Assembly: GCA_036937835.1 (NCBI GenBank)
Contig: CM072875.1
Span: 21,426,501-21,490,500 of the forward strand
Source of the DNA: Pampus argenteus
Lineage: Eukaryota; Chordata; Actinopteri; Scombriformes; Stromateidae
Length of the DNA: 64,000 bases
Reading direction: 5' to 3'
Under the pieces are notes generated by a model. That model was not told where the DNA came from. It ran no database searches and was given only the letters and a program-made list of their open reading frames with translations. Position 1 is the stretch's first letter. Each line of letters starts with the position of its first letter. Positions 10,436 to 20,606 of this stretch are shown here, piece by piece. The translations under genes were made by a program, and so were the position numbers.

Positions 10436-12352
10436 TTACGTCAATCGGAGGTTACTAAAATTAATGTGTCATCGGTGTGTGCCAAGACAATGTCGGACTC
10501 CGTAATTTTCTCTGGTCCCCTACCAAATGTAACCAGTGATGACATGTATAGCCGCATGTCGTCGTTTCACCGCTGGCTGTCGAGGTGGTGTCCAGATAAT
10601 AATGTGGGCTTCATAGATAATTGGGCACCTTTCTGGGGAAAACCTGGTCTGATTAGGAGAGACGGCATTCATCCCACTTTGGATGGAGCAGCTCTTATAT
10701 CGAAAAACATGGCCAAGTTTATTAGTCGATCAAATCCATGACAATCCAGAGTTGAGACCAGGAAGCAGAGCTGCAGTCTTACACGCTTCTCTGCTCCTCC
10801 ACTAGAGCAGCTGCCCACCCAATCATCTAGTATAGAGACTGTGTCTGCCCCCCGTCCACCTGCATTATTTAAAGATAAAACAAACAGAAGAGTAAATCAT
10901 AAAAACTTAATAAAAATTAAATCAACATCTCCATCCATCTTTGGACTCTTGAATTTTAGGTCTGCCTCACTGAAACCTGGTTGCAGGAGGATGAATATGT
11001 TAGTTTAAATGAATCCACTCCCCCCAGTCATTGTAATACTCATATTCCTCGAAGTACTGGTCGAGGTGGTGGAGTTGGAGCCATATTTGACTCTAGTTTA
11101 CTCATTAATCCTAAACCTAAACTGAATTATAATTCATTTGAAAGTCTCGTTCTTAGCCTGACTCACCCAACCTGGAAAACATTACAGCCAATATTATTTG
11201 TTATATTATATCGAGCTCCAGGTCCTTATTCTAAATTTCTATCTGAATTTGCAGAATTTGCATCAGGCTTGGTTGTTAAAACAGATAAAGTAATTATTGT
11301 AGGTGATTTTAATATTCATGTCGACAACCATAGTGATAGTCTTAGTACTGCATTTATCTCTTTGTTAGACTCAATTGGCTTCTGTCAGAGTGTAAACAAA
11401 CCAACTCATTGTCTGAATCACACTCTTGACCTTGTACTCTCATATGGCATTGAAATTGATCATCTAATAGTCTTTCCACATAATCCTATCCTATCTGACC
11501 ATTTTTAATAACCTTTGAGTTCATACTACTGGACTATAAGCCTTTTTTCAGAAACTCCTACAGCAGATGTTTATCAAATTTAAGGAAACAATTACTATAG
11601 TATTAAATTCAATGCCATGTCTTAATGTTACAGAGGACTCAGCAGCTTCCTGTAGCCCCTCACACATAGATCAGCTCGTTAGTAATACTACAGAGTCATT
11701 ACAGACAACTCTTGACTCTATTGCACCTATGAAAAAGAAGACAATAAAACAGAGGAGGTTAGCACCATGGTATAGCCAGCACACTCACAAATTAAAGCAA
11801 GAGGCACGTAAATCTGAACGTAAATGGCGTGCCTCTAAACTGGAAGAATCTCGCCTAGCCTGGCAAGATAATCTTGCAATTTATAGGAAGGCTCTGCGTA
11901 ATGCAATATTAGAGACAAAATTCATCACCTTTTGCCCTCAACAGGCACTCATCTGAAGTTGGATACAGCAAGTTTGGAAATAGCTATAAAACCTGATATA
12001 TATTTAGACTGCTTTTCTCCCGTCGAAGTTCAACAAATAACTACTCTACTACTATTCGAGGAGTTTCAGTCAGGATCTGTACTTGTCCTATTAGATCTTA
12101 GTGCCGCACAAGGTTCTGTATTAGGGCCACCCAACAAGATCCTCTTCTGTGGAATAAACTACCTCTCTGTGTTCGGGAGGCAGACACGGTCAACACCTTT
12201 AAGAGTAGACTTAAGACTTTCCTTTTTGATAAAGCTTATAGTTAGGGCTGGCTCAGGTCATCCCTTAGTTATGCTGCCATAGAACTAGACTGCTGGGGGA
12301 CTCACATACTCTCTCGTTCTCTCTCTCTCCTTTTCTATCCATCTATCATTTT

Positions 12353-12634
12353 CATTTCATTTCATTTCATCTTCTTCCGCTTATCCGTTTGTCGGGTCGC
12401 GGGGGCAGCAGCTTCAGCAGGGAACCGGGGGTCGGAGCGCCAGGGTCCCCGCCTCCGACTGCCGCCCATCTCTCTTTGCACCGTTAGACCCCTCCCATGG
12501 GTGGTGGGCCCATGGGAAGGGGGTACAGCACCTGGTATTCCCAGGCGGTCTCCCATCCAAGTACTAACCAGGCCCGACCCTGCTTAGCTTCCGAGATCAG
12601 ACGAGATCGGGCGTGTTCAGGGTGGTATGCTGAC
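12353..12634 (-). mobile_element. 5S rRNA-headed SINE (SINE3-like)
   Basis: Read on the minus strand, the first 106 nt (12629 down to 12524) match 5S rRNA from CATACCACCCTGAACACG to CCAGGTGCTGTA, including the internal control region that recruits TFIIIA and pol III. A unique GC-rich body follows, then CCCCCGCGACCCGAC and GATAAGCGGAAGAAGATG, and a tail of (AATGA)n at 12353-12370. The 5' nine or so bases of 5S are missing. The head-body-tail order is that of known 5S-derived SINEs in fish. Confidence 0.75.
12524..12629 (-). pseudogene. 5S rRNA-like sequence (SINE head)
   Basis: 106 of about 120 nt of vertebrate 5S rRNA, nearly perfect through the internal promoter but lacking the 5' end and the last few bases. 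Because it is joined to a SINE body it is not counted as a functional 5S gene. Confidence 0.85.
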
Positions 12635-12784
<150 letters not shown>

Positions 12785-13230
12785 ATGTTACTAACTAAAC
12801 TTCTTCCCCGGAGTCTGCATGCGTTGTCACCGTCATCATTGTTACCATATCCCCATTACAGATTATAGTTAGTTAATGATTTGCTGCTGTGCATCTGTAT
12901 CTTTACCACTAGTTTCACTGCTACTGTAATAATTCATCATTCATTGTAATTCATTGTGAGTGTACAATATGTGTGTGTTGATTTGTTCTGTACATGTGAC
13001 ATCATTGCACGTCTGTCCGTCCTGGGAGAGGGATCCCTCCTCTGTGGCTCTTCCTGAGGTTTCTTCCACCTTTTTCCCTGTTAAAAGGTTTTTTGGTGGT
13101 CAAGTTTTTCCTCACTAATCGAGGGTCTAAGGACAGAGGGTGTCACTCCATGTACAGATTGTAAAGCCCTCTGAGACAAATGTATTTTGTGATTTTGGGC
13201 TATATAAATAAAATTTGATTTGATTTGATC

Positions 13231-13616
13231 CATGTTACATTTAAAAGAAATAGAAATACAGCTAACAGGAAAAATCACATTCAAGTAATTTTTGTGCTGC
13301 ACATTGCAGCGTCGTCACCCAGCCTCCTAAGGCCAAGAACAATAACTTAGATATGCTTTTTGTTTGTTTCTTTTCCAGTAAATACATAAGTATTTTTGTT
13401 ACTTTTCTCTGAACACAAAACCTATGTTAAACTGATTGCAGCAACTAGTAATTTATATATCTGGTTTGAAATGGTAGAAGTGTCATTATGGATTAGCTCT
13501 GGTAGGATTTATCTTATTTCATCTTATTGTTAGCTAATATTATGATGGTGTTAATTTAAAAAACTAATTGCACATTAACTTATTAAACTGATATATGGCT
13601 TAAAATTAATAATCAG
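13231..13616. repeat. Inverted S fragment joined to segment T, short form
   Basis: 13231-13333 is the inverted end of segment S, continuing the right arm after the LINE. From about 13337 comes the short-form T (AAGAACAATAACTTAG ... ATATGGCTTAAAATTAAT), as seen before copy D (20255-20415) and inverted after the remnant (16380-16680). It provides the 3' flank of protamine C. Confidence 0.75.
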
Positions 13617-13661
13617 GTGCATTGTTGTTTTGATGCTCACATGTTTACTGTTACGGGTTGC

Positions 13662-13769
13662 CTAGCGTCTGCGTCGGACAACTCTCCTTCGTCTGCGGAC
13701 AGCAGTGGTCCTACGGTACCTCCTGCGCCTACGAACGAGGGGAGAAGCCTGTGTGCGTCTGCGTGGCAT
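13662..13769 (-). CDS. Protamine (sperm nuclear basic protein), copy C
   Basis: The same 108 bases as copies A, B and D, on the minus strand. It encodes Met plus 34 residues, Arg-rich, with the PRRR start and VVRRRR end. Its TATAAATA box (minus strand, 13808-13815) is 46 bp from the ATG, and the CRE-like array is fairly intact. Beyond the array the normal upstream flank U is cut short at about 13987 and joined to inverted S, so its distal promoter differs from that of copy D. Function is as for the others; which copies are transcribed is unknown. Confidence 0.9.
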   Translation of the reverse strand: MPRRRTQASPLVRRRRRYRRTTAVRRRRRVVRRRR

Positions 13770-13807
13770 TGTCAGAAAATGGATGACCTGCTGGGTGAAA
13801 TGGGTCC

Positions 13808-13905
13808 TATTTATAAACTCTGTTTTGATGATGTCATAGATGATGTCATAGATGATGATGATGCCTTGATGATGTCATAGATGATGGCTTTGTGACATCA
13901 TCACC
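13808..13905 (-). promoter_or_regulatory. Protamine C promoter: TATA box and CRE-like array
   Basis: TATAAATA on the minus strand at 13808-13815. Upstream (to the right), TGATGTCA words recur in GATGATGTCATAGATGATG context, with a final GTGACATCATCACC at about 13892-13905. The spacing to the ATG is the same 46 bp as in the other copies. Confidence 0.7.
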
Positions 13906-14147
13906 TTGCAGGTTTATCCTTTATCCTCTGTCATTATGTATATATGTGATCTCACAATGACACCATGCTTATCATGTCACAATGTATGTCGTCATCCAGC
14001 CTCCTAAGGCACGAAAAAAATGTAACAACCCAAATGACTGAAGTCGAGAACAGAGCCTCAAACCCGCCAAAACCCCACAACCCCAAACACTACAACCCCA
14101 AACACCACAAGGCTCCTGGAAGCTCAACAGAATGGCAGACGCTAGGC
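13906..14147 (+). repeat. Rearranged joint: U fragment, inverted S fragment, protamine scrap
   Basis: 13906-13987 is the start of flank U. At 13988-14137 it switches to inverted segment S (CGTCATCCAGCCTCCTAAGG ... CAACAGAATGGCA). This is joined at GCA to GCAGACGCTAGGC (14135-14147), which equals the last bases of a protamine gene including its TAG stop. The hAT copy 2 follows at once. The joins share 2-3 bases, which suggests end-joining. Confidence 0.7.
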
Positions 14148-15085
14148 GGTGAAGGAGTTTTTGGTGTAGAAAAAAGTGCCCCTGGAAAAGCTGGTGTCAG
14201 TGACTACAGACGGGGCTCCTGCTATGATCGGCCGACACACAGGATTCATTGCTCATTGTAAAGGTGACACAGAGTTCCCAAACTTTCTGCATTACCACTG
14301 CATCATTCACCAGCAGGCATTATGTGCAAAAGTGATCGGCTTTGAGCACGTGATGACTCCTGTTGTGAAGATCATAAACAGCATCCGCTCCAGAACTAAA
14401 CAGCACAGAACATTCAAGGTACTGTTGGAGGAGCTGTCAACTGAATATGGTGACCTGCTACTACACACAGAAATACGATGGCTCAGCAGGTGCCTTGTTG
14501 ACACAGAAAAGTACAGTGGTGTATGTACAGCAGCTATGAAGGTTGCAAGCCTGTTTGGTTCAACCTATCTTTGTGAATCAGCCTTTTCTGACATGAACTT
14601 CATCAAGAACAAACACAGAACACGCCTCACTGATGCACATCTGCAAGACTCACTCAGAGTTGCAGTGTCAAGTTACACACCAGAGTACAACATACTGGTA
14701 AACAGCATGCAATGCCAGGCTTCCCACTAACTGACAAAGAAACAGATACCAGATTTGGTGTCTAGTTCATAATTTGTTAAATGTGTTTGTAAAATGTAAC
14801 AATTGTTTATGTTAAAATGTTAATGTAAAAAAATCTGCGGACTTAAGTGTAAAGTTCACAACGTAATCAGATTTATTGTAAAATCTGAAAGTTTATTTTT
14901 GTATTTTACATGATTTATTTGTACAAATGTGGTGCAAAGTAATTCATGATTTGTTAAAAAATGTTAGTGGCTAGTAAAAATGGGACATTGTGATTTCCTA
15001 GGACTGTTGTAGAAGTGATCATTTTAAAATGAACAACACTTGTACTAAGCCAAAATATAAAAATAAAGTGTTGCATATTCAGATG
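14146..15085 (+). pseudogene. hAT-superfamily transposon fragment, copy 2
   Basis: The same internally deleted transposase as copy 1, but here the 3' part is kept. The frame at 14176-14730 runs from PLEKLVSVTTDGAPAM through HYHCIIHQQALCAK and RWLSRC to LFGSTYLCESAFSDMNF and on to RLTDAHLQDSLRVAVSSY, the hAT C-terminal dimerisation region, with its own TAA stop. An in-frame TAG precedes PLEKL, as in copy 1. Non-coding 3' sequence continues to about 15085, with an AATAAAGTGTTG end. The 5' third is missing. It is non-functional. Confidence 0.85.
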
Positions 15086-15107
15086 TTGGCGATAATGTTG
15101 TGAATGA

Positions 15108-16178
15108 TTAGGATTATTAGAGACGGCATCCATCCCACTTTGGATGGAGCAGCTCTTATATCTAGAAGTTTATTAGTCGATCTAACCCATGACAATCCAG
15201 AGTTGAGACCAGGAAGCAGAGCTGCAGTCTTACACGCTTCTCTGCGCCTCCACTAGAGCAGCTGCCCACCCAATCATCTAGTATAGAGACTGTGTCTGTC
15301 CCCCGTCCACCTGCATTATTTAAAGATAAAACAAACAGAAGAGTTAATCATAAAAACTTAATAAAAATTAAATCAACATCTCCAAGAGTCCAAAACAAGA
15401 TAATTAAATGTGGACTCTTGAATATTAGGTCCTTGTCCTCTAAAGCTGTTTTAGTGAATGAATTAATATCTGATTATGATATTGATTTATTCTGCCTCAC
15501 TGAAACCTGGTTGCAGGAGGATGAATATGTTTAAATGAATCCACTCCAACCAGTCATTGTAATACTCAGAACGCTGCTGCACGTGTTCTGACAGGAACCA
15601 AAATCAGAGATCACATCTCTCCCATTTTGGCTTCCTTGCACTGGCTACCCGTTAAATCTAGAATAGAATTTAAAATTCTTCTACTAACATATAAAGCTCT
15701 TCATGGTCAGGCACCATCATATTTAAAAGAGCTCATAGTACCTTACCACCCCACTAGAACATTGCGCTCCCAGGATGGTGGGTTCCTTGTGGTTCCTATA
15801 GTGTCCAAAAGTAGATTGGGAGCCAGAGATTTCAGCTATCAAGCTCCTCTTCTGTGGAATAAACTACCACTCTGTGTTCGGGAGGCAGACAAGATCAACA
15901 CCTTTAAGAGTAGACTTAAGACTTTCCTTTTTGATAAAGCTTATAATTAGGGCTGGCTCAGGTCATCCCTTAGTTATGCTGCCATAGAACTAGACTACTG
16001 GGGGACTCACATACTCTCTCATTCTCTCTCTCTCCTTATCTATCCATCTATCTAATCCATCTATCTATCATGTTACTAATTAAACTTCTTCCTCAGAGTT
16101 TCTGTGCTCTCTCGTCCGGCAGGTTCTTGTGGACTGTGTCTGCTGCTGTGGTCCTGCGTGGCGTCTTCTGCATGTGCT
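15108..16178 (+). mobile_element. Second CR1/L2/Rex-like LINE fragment, large internal deletion
   Basis: It starts within the ORF1 end (RDGIHPTLDGAALIS, frame broken) and continues with the start of the endonuclease at 15292-15534 (GLLNIRSLSSKA, DLFCLTETWLQEDEY). At about 15565 it jumps to the C-terminal reverse transcriptase region (NAAARVLTGT, LHWLPVKSRIEFKILLL, RLKTFLFDKAYN, stop near 15948). A 3' UTR with CT-rich and TATC stretches follows. About 2 kb or more of the catalytic core is missing. It is immobile. Confidence 0.8.
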
Positions 16179-16330
16179 GCTTATCATGTCACAATGTATG
16201 TCGTCATCCAGCCTCCTAAGGCACCAAAAAAATATGACAACCCAAATGACTGAAGTCGAGAACAGAGCCTCAAACCCGCCAAAACCTCACAACCGCAAAC
16301 ACTACAAGGCTCCTGGAAGCTCAACAGAAT
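16179..16330 (+). repeat. U scrap and inverted S fragment
   Basis: TGCTTATCATGTCACAATG (flank U) joins directly to inverted S (GTCGTCATCCAGCCTCCTAAGG ...), the same novel joint as at 13987. The two therefore descend from one rearranged ancestor by duplication. Confidence 0.65.
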
Positions 16331-16440
16331 ACGCTAGACAACCCGTAACAGTAAACATGTGAGCATCAAAACAACAATGCACCTGATTATTAATTTTAAG
16401 CCATATATCAGTATGGCTTAATGTGCATTTTTTTATTAAC
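16331..16440 (+). pseudogene. Protamine remnant (stop codon and 3' UTR only)
   Basis: ACGCTAG followed by the protamine 3' UTR (ACAACCCGTAACAGTAAACATG ... ATTAATTTTAAGCCATATATC), nearly identical to that after copy B. All coding sequence before the last codon is gone, replaced by inverted segment S. It marks at least a fifth protamine unit that was broken by recombination. Confidence 0.85.
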
Positions 16441-17085
16441 ACCATAATAATATTAGCTAACAATAAGATGAAATAAGATAAATCCTACCAGAGCTAATCC
16501 ATAATGACACTTCTACCATTTCAAACCAGATATATAAATTACTAGTTGCTGCAATCAGTTTAATATAGGTTTTGTGTTCAGAGAAAAGTAACAAAAATAC
16601 TTATGTATTTACTGGTAAAGAAACAAACAAAAAGATGCATAGCTAAGTTATTGTTCTTGCAAGTGCATTTATAATCTTTTTTTTAATTAAATGTAAATTA
16701 ACCAAGAAATAGAAATACAGCCAACAGGAAAAATCACATTCAAGTAATTTCTGTGCTGCACATTGCAACGTCGTCACCCAGCTTTCTAAGGCACCAAAAA
16801 AATCTAACAACCCAAATGACTGAAGTCGAGAACAGAGCCTCAAACCCGCCAGAACCCCACAACCCCAAACACTACAACCCCAAACACCACAAGGCTCCTG
16901 GAAGCTCAACAGAATGGCATACAGACGGATTAAAACCACAATTTTCCACAGGTGTATTTATACTGGCACAAATAATCTGAGGATCAATTCTTTGTGGCAG
17001 CCCAGCAAACATTCACTTACTGAACATATGTTGATATGCTAAAGTTAAAATGACATAAAACATCCATATTTTCTGCCATTGTAAA
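16441..17085 (-). repeat. Inverted segment T (short form) and inverted segment S
   Basis: 16441-16689 is the inverted short-form T. 16690-17085 is a full inverted S (TTCTGTGCTGCACATTGCAACG ... CTTTAGCATATCAACATATG in reverse). Together they mirror 19833-20415. Open frames here are shared by all S copies and show no recognisable domain. Confidence 0.8.
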
Positions 17086-17925
17086 ACAGATCATATTTTC
17101 CCCATGTTATCATCTCTACATTGGCTCCCTGTAAAATCTGGAATAGAATTTAAAATCCTTCTCCTTACCTATAAAACCCACAATGGTCAGTCACCATCAT
17201 ATCTTAAAGAGCTTATAATATTAAATCGAACGCAACTGGACTTGGTTATTTGTCTTTGAGGACGTTTCACCTCTCATCCAAGAGGCTTCATCAGTTCACG
17301 CTAGCTTGACTAGGCTGGGACTAGTCCAACTAGCTGGTGTAGAAACCCAGGTATTTATCCTCTGTGGAGGCAGTCACATGACCAGTGATGTCATTGGCTC
17401 ATTAACACTCCATGTGCCCAACGACAGTCGTTTAGTGACAGTCGTTGGGGGTGGTGAAAGTTAGTTTCGACTTTGTTAGTGCTCTATCGTGTATTAACGA
17501 CAGTCGTTAGAGTCACATGGGGTCTTTTGTGAATGGCTGTTGTTCTTAGAGGCTAAATTGCTGAATCTCCTGGGAAGAGATGAAAGGGCAGCATTGTAAA
17601 TTGGAGATAGATGGTGTCTCAGACCTCCTCCTCTGGGATGGTTTTTCTAATTCCACATAGAAGGCTTCTTTTACCCCTCTTTCAAACCATCTATCCTCTC
17701 TGTCCAGGATGTGAACATTGTTGTCCTCAAAGGAGTGAGCTTTCTCCTTAAGGTGTAAGTAGACTGCAGAGTCTAGGCCTGAGGAGTTGGGCCTCCTGCT
17801 TAGTTTCCCCAATGTAGAGAATGGAGCCAGATGAAACCATGATTTCCTACGATAAGTAGACAGCAGAGTCTAGGCCTGAGGAGTTGGGCCTCCTGTGTTG
17901 GTACATGCGTTTGTGCAATGGTTGC
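17086..17925. repeat. Left arm of Penelope-like element palindrome
   Basis: Reverse complement of about 19000-19835. From outside inward it holds a LINE reverse transcriptase scrap (LHWLPVKSGIEFKILLLTY, 17108-17225), the edge AATCGAACGCAACTGGACTTGG, a hammerhead-like core (17265-17294), ACGACAGTCGTT repeats, and the end of the GIY-YIG nuclease. Penelope-like elements are known for such flanking, often inverted, partial copies (pseudo-LTRs). Confidence 0.85.
17265..17294 (-). ncRNA. Candidate hammerhead ribozyme core (left arm)
   Basis: On the minus strand: CTGATGA (17294-17288), a stem CCTCT/AGAGG with a 6 nt loop, then GAAA (17268-17265). Hammerhead ribozymes in Penelope-like elements are published knowledge. 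Here the catalytic CUGAUGA and GAAA boxes and stem II are visible, but I could not build a convincing stem III with cleavage triplet, so activity is unproven. Confidence 0.45.
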
Positions 17926-18119
17926 TTAGTTTCCCCAATGTAGAGGTCTTTGCATTCCTCATTGCACTGTACTGCATACATCAGATTTTTTTCTGAGTGT
18001 GTGGTGTTCTGTCTTTGGGGTGAACAGTCTCTGTCTGAGTGTGTTGCTGGGTTTGAAATACACAGGGATACAGTGCTTGTTAAAGATCCTCCTGAGTTTC
18101 TCTGATACCCCAGATACAT
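17546..18119 (-). pseudogene. Penelope-like element GIY-YIG endonuclease domain, rearranged
   Basis: 18119 down to 17847 encodes NLMYAVQCNEECKDLYIGET and KQPLHKRMYQHRR, the GIY-YIG core (YIG plus catalytic Arg). It continues RPNSSGLDSAVYL, then breaks. 17812 down to 17546 repeats RPNSSGLDSAVYL and goes on with HLKEKAHSFEDNNVHILDRE and DRWFERGVKEAFYVELEKPS. A short duplication (AGTCTAGGCCTGAGGAGTTG at about 17772 and 17866) therefore splits the domain. The family uses this nuclease for retrotransposition. It is not intact. Confidence 0.85.
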
Positions 18120-18201
18120 ATGGAATCACAGTGTTGTTTCTTTTGTCTTGTTTTTCTTTCTCAACCCCCTTGTTGGTGTTTTTTTCTGGAGCCAGCTGCA
18201 G

Positions 18202-18315
18202 TTTTTACAAAGGCCCAATTGGGATAACTTGTGGTTATCCTAATTGGGCCTTTGTAAAAAGACACAAGGGGAAGAACATGAGCACCTGAGGGACTCATGT
18301 TCTTCCCCTTGTGTC
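18202..18315. repeat. Two consecutive perfect or near-perfect hairpins
   Basis: 18202-18228 pairs with 18234-18260 (27 bp, one mismatch, 5 nt loop, centre CCCAATT). 18261-18282 pairs with 18294-18315 (22 bp, 11 nt loop; GACACAAGGGGAAGAACATG). They abut and lie between the nuclease and reverse transcriptase parts of the Penelope-like element, where the coding frame is lost. Confidence 0.9.
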
Positions 18316-18880
18316 TGTGAGCTGGTGGGTACATTATCAGCCCTGTGTTGCAGGGTTCTGATAACACCAAGCTTGTGTTCCAGTGGGTGGTGTGAGTCGA
18401 AAAGGAGATATTGGTCTGTGTGTGTGGGTTTCCTGTATACCCCAAATGTGGAGGCTCCTGTCTTTTTCAATATGGACGTCACAGTCTAAGAAGGGCAAAC
18501 TGTTGTCCTTAACATCTTCTCTGGTGAACTTGATGTTTCTGTCCACTGAGTTGATGTGTTCAGTAAAGGCTTGCACTTCTTGGGTTTTGATCTTGACCCA
18601 TGTGTCATCCACATATCTGAACCAGTGGCTCGGTGTTACTCCTTCAAAGGAGCTCAGGGCCCTGCGTTCCATTTCCTCCATGTACAGATTGGCCACAATG
18701 GGGAATACTACCATTTTTTGGGGAGCCATTTTTCTGTCTGTAAAATTTGCAATTAAACTGGAAATATGTGGTGTTGAGGCATAAATCCAGAAGTAGGCAT
18801 ATCTGTTCTGGTCCTGGAGAGAGTTGTCATGTGTAAGTCGCTTCTCACTGTTTCCAAAGCCTCCGTGGTTGGTATGCAAG
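18316..18880 (-). pseudogene. Penelope-like element reverse transcriptase fragment
   Basis: The minus-strand frame 18879-18337 has FPIVANLYMEEMERRALSSF, WFRYVDDTWVKIKTQ, HINSVDRNIKFTREDV and DNSLPFLDCDVHI, the finger/palm region of Penelope/Neptune reverse transcriptases including the catalytic YVDD. The N-terminal part and the linker to the GIY-YIG domain are missing or replaced by hairpins. Identification as Penelope-like is strong because reverse transcriptase and GIY-YIG occur together on the same strand in the right order. Confidence 0.88.
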
Positions 18881-18999
18881 TGAACAGGGAAGTCACATCT
18901 TAGGAAACCATGGTCTCATCTGGCTCCATTCTTAGGTTCCGGATTTTGTGAAACAATCTGGTGTATGCAGTACAGTGCAATGAGGAATGGGGAAACTAA
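18881..18999 (-). mobile_element. Penelope-like element internal fragment
   Basis: Further reverse transcriptase-derived sequence of the same element on the minus strand (AGATGTGACTTCCCTGTTCAC, CCGAACCTAAGAATGG...), broken before it meets the inverted right arm. Confidence 0.6.
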
Positions 19000-19835
19000 G
19001 AGGAGGCCCAACTCCTCAGGCCTAGACTCTGCTGTCTACTTATCGTAGGAAATCATGGTTTCATCTGGCTCCATTCTCTACATTGGGGAAACTAAGCAGG
19101 AGGCCCAACTCCTCAGGCCTAGACTCTGCAGTCTACTTACACCTCAAGGAGAAAGCTCACTCCTTTGAGGACAACAATGTTCACATCCTGGACAGAGAGG
19201 ATAGATGGTTTGAAAGAGGGGTAAAAGAAGCCATCTATGTGAAATTAGAAAAACCATCCCTAAACAGAGGAGGAGGTCTGAGACACCATCTATCTCCAAT
19301 TTACAATGCTACCCTTTCATCTATTCCCAGGAGATTCAGGAGTTTAGCCTCTAAGAACAACAGCCATTCACAAAAGACCCCATGTGACTCTAACGACTGT
19401 CGTTAATACACGATAGAGCACTAACAAAGTCGAAACTAACTTTCACCACCCCCAACGACTGTCACTAAACGACTGTCGTTGGGCACATGGAGTGTTAATG
19501 AGCCAATGACATCACTGGCCATGTGACTGCCTCCACAGAGGTTAAATACCTGGGTTTCTACACCAGCTAGTTGGACTAGTCCCAGCCTAGTCAAGCTAGC
19601 ATGAACTGATGAAGCCTCTTGGATGAGAGGTGAAACGTCTTCAAAGACAAATAACCAAGTCCAGTTGCGTTCGATTTAATCTCCTTGAGATGTATTATAA
19701 GCTCTTAAGATATGATGGTGACTGACCATTGTGGGTTTTATAGGTAAGGAGAAGGATTTTAAATTCTATTCCAGATTTTACAGGGAGCCAATGTAGAGAC
19801 GATAACATGGGAAAAATATGATCTGTTTTACAATG
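19000..19835. repeat. Right arm of Penelope-like element palindrome
   Basis: Reverse complement of 17086-17925. It carries on the plus strand the nuclease end (19083-19406: RPNSSGLDSAVYLHLKEKAH, EDRWFERGVKEAIYVKLEK), the ACGACTGTCGTT repeats, a hammerhead-like core, and at 19675-19830 the inverted LINE scrap. Base differences from the left arm (for example FYVELEK against IYVKLEK) show the arms are not freshly copied. Confidence 0.85.
19606..19635 (+). ncRNA. Candidate hammerhead ribozyme core (right arm)
   Basis: CTGATGA at 19606-19612, the same CCTCT/AGAGG stem, and GAAA at 19632-19635, mirroring the left-arm motif. GTCTTCAAAGAC follows, which can form a small hairpin. The cleavage site is not resolved. 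Confidence 0.45.
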
Positions 19836-20460
19836 GCAGCAAATATGGATGTTTTATGTCATTTTAACTTTAGCATATCAACATATGTTCAGTAAGTGAA
19901 TGTTTACTGGGCTGCCACAAAGAATTGATCCTCAGATTATTTGTGCCAGTATAAATAAACCTGTGGAAAATTGTGGTTTTAACCGTCTGTATGCCATTCT
20001 GTTGAGCTTCCAGGAGCCTTGTGGTGTTTGGGGTTGTAGTGTTTGGGGTTGTGGGGTTCTGGCGGGTTTGAGGCTCTGTTCTCGACTTCAGTCATTTGGG
20101 TTGTTAGATTTTTTTGGTGCCTTAGGAGGCTGGGTGACGACGTTGCAATGTGCAGCACAGAAATTACTTGAATGTGCTTTTTCCTGTTGGCTGTATTTCT
20201 ATTTCTTGGTTAATTTACATTTAATTAAAAAAAAGATTATAAATGCACTTGCAAGAACAATAACTTAGCTATGCATCTTTTTGTTTGTTTCTTTACCAGT
20301 AAAAACATAAGTATTTATCTTATTTCATCTTATTGTTAGCTAATATTATTATGGTGTTAATAAAAAAAAATGCACATTAAGCCATACTGATATATGGCTT
20401 AAAATTAATAATCAGGTGCATTGTTGTTTTGATGCTCACATGTTTACTGTTACGGGTTGC
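19836..20460 (+). repeat. Segment S and short-form T, left flank of protamine D
   Basis: S (about 19833-20215) is nearly identical to 6076-6458, including the GTATAAATA element near 19949. Short-form T (20216-20415) follows and then the protamine 3' UTR. Same order as in unit A, direct orientation. Confidence 0.8.
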
Positions 20461-20568
20461 CTAGCGTCTGCGTCGGACAACTCTCCTTCGTCTGCGGACA
20501 GCAGTGGTCCTACGGTACCTCCTGCGCCTACGAACGAGGGGAGAAGCCTGTGTGCGTCTGCGTGGCAT
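20461..20568 (-). CDS. Protamine (sperm nuclear basic protein), copy D
   Basis: All 108 bases equal the other three copies; it encodes Met plus 34 residues, 56% Arg. This copy has the most complete flanks: S and T on its 3' side, and on its 5' side a full CRE-like array plus flank U running into unique DNA at about 21069. It is therefore the best candidate for the ancestral or least disturbed unit. The TATAAATA box (minus strand, 20607-20614) is 46 bp from the ATG. It is convergent in orientation with marchf11 and parallel with myo10. Expected role is spermatid chromatin packing. Confidence 0.9.
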   Translation of the reverse strand: MPRRRTQASPLVRRRRRYRRTTAVRRRRRVVRRRR

Positions 20569-20606
20569 TGTCAGAAAATGGATGACCTGCTGGGTGAAAT
20601 GGGTCC

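Noticed and set aside
11932..12282. Independent gene of 116 residues
   Set aside because: It is the joined, deleted reverse transcriptase end of the LINE.
12524..12629. Functional 5S rRNA gene
   Set aside because: The 5' end is missing and it is fused to a SINE body with an (AATGA)n tail; no T-run terminator in place.
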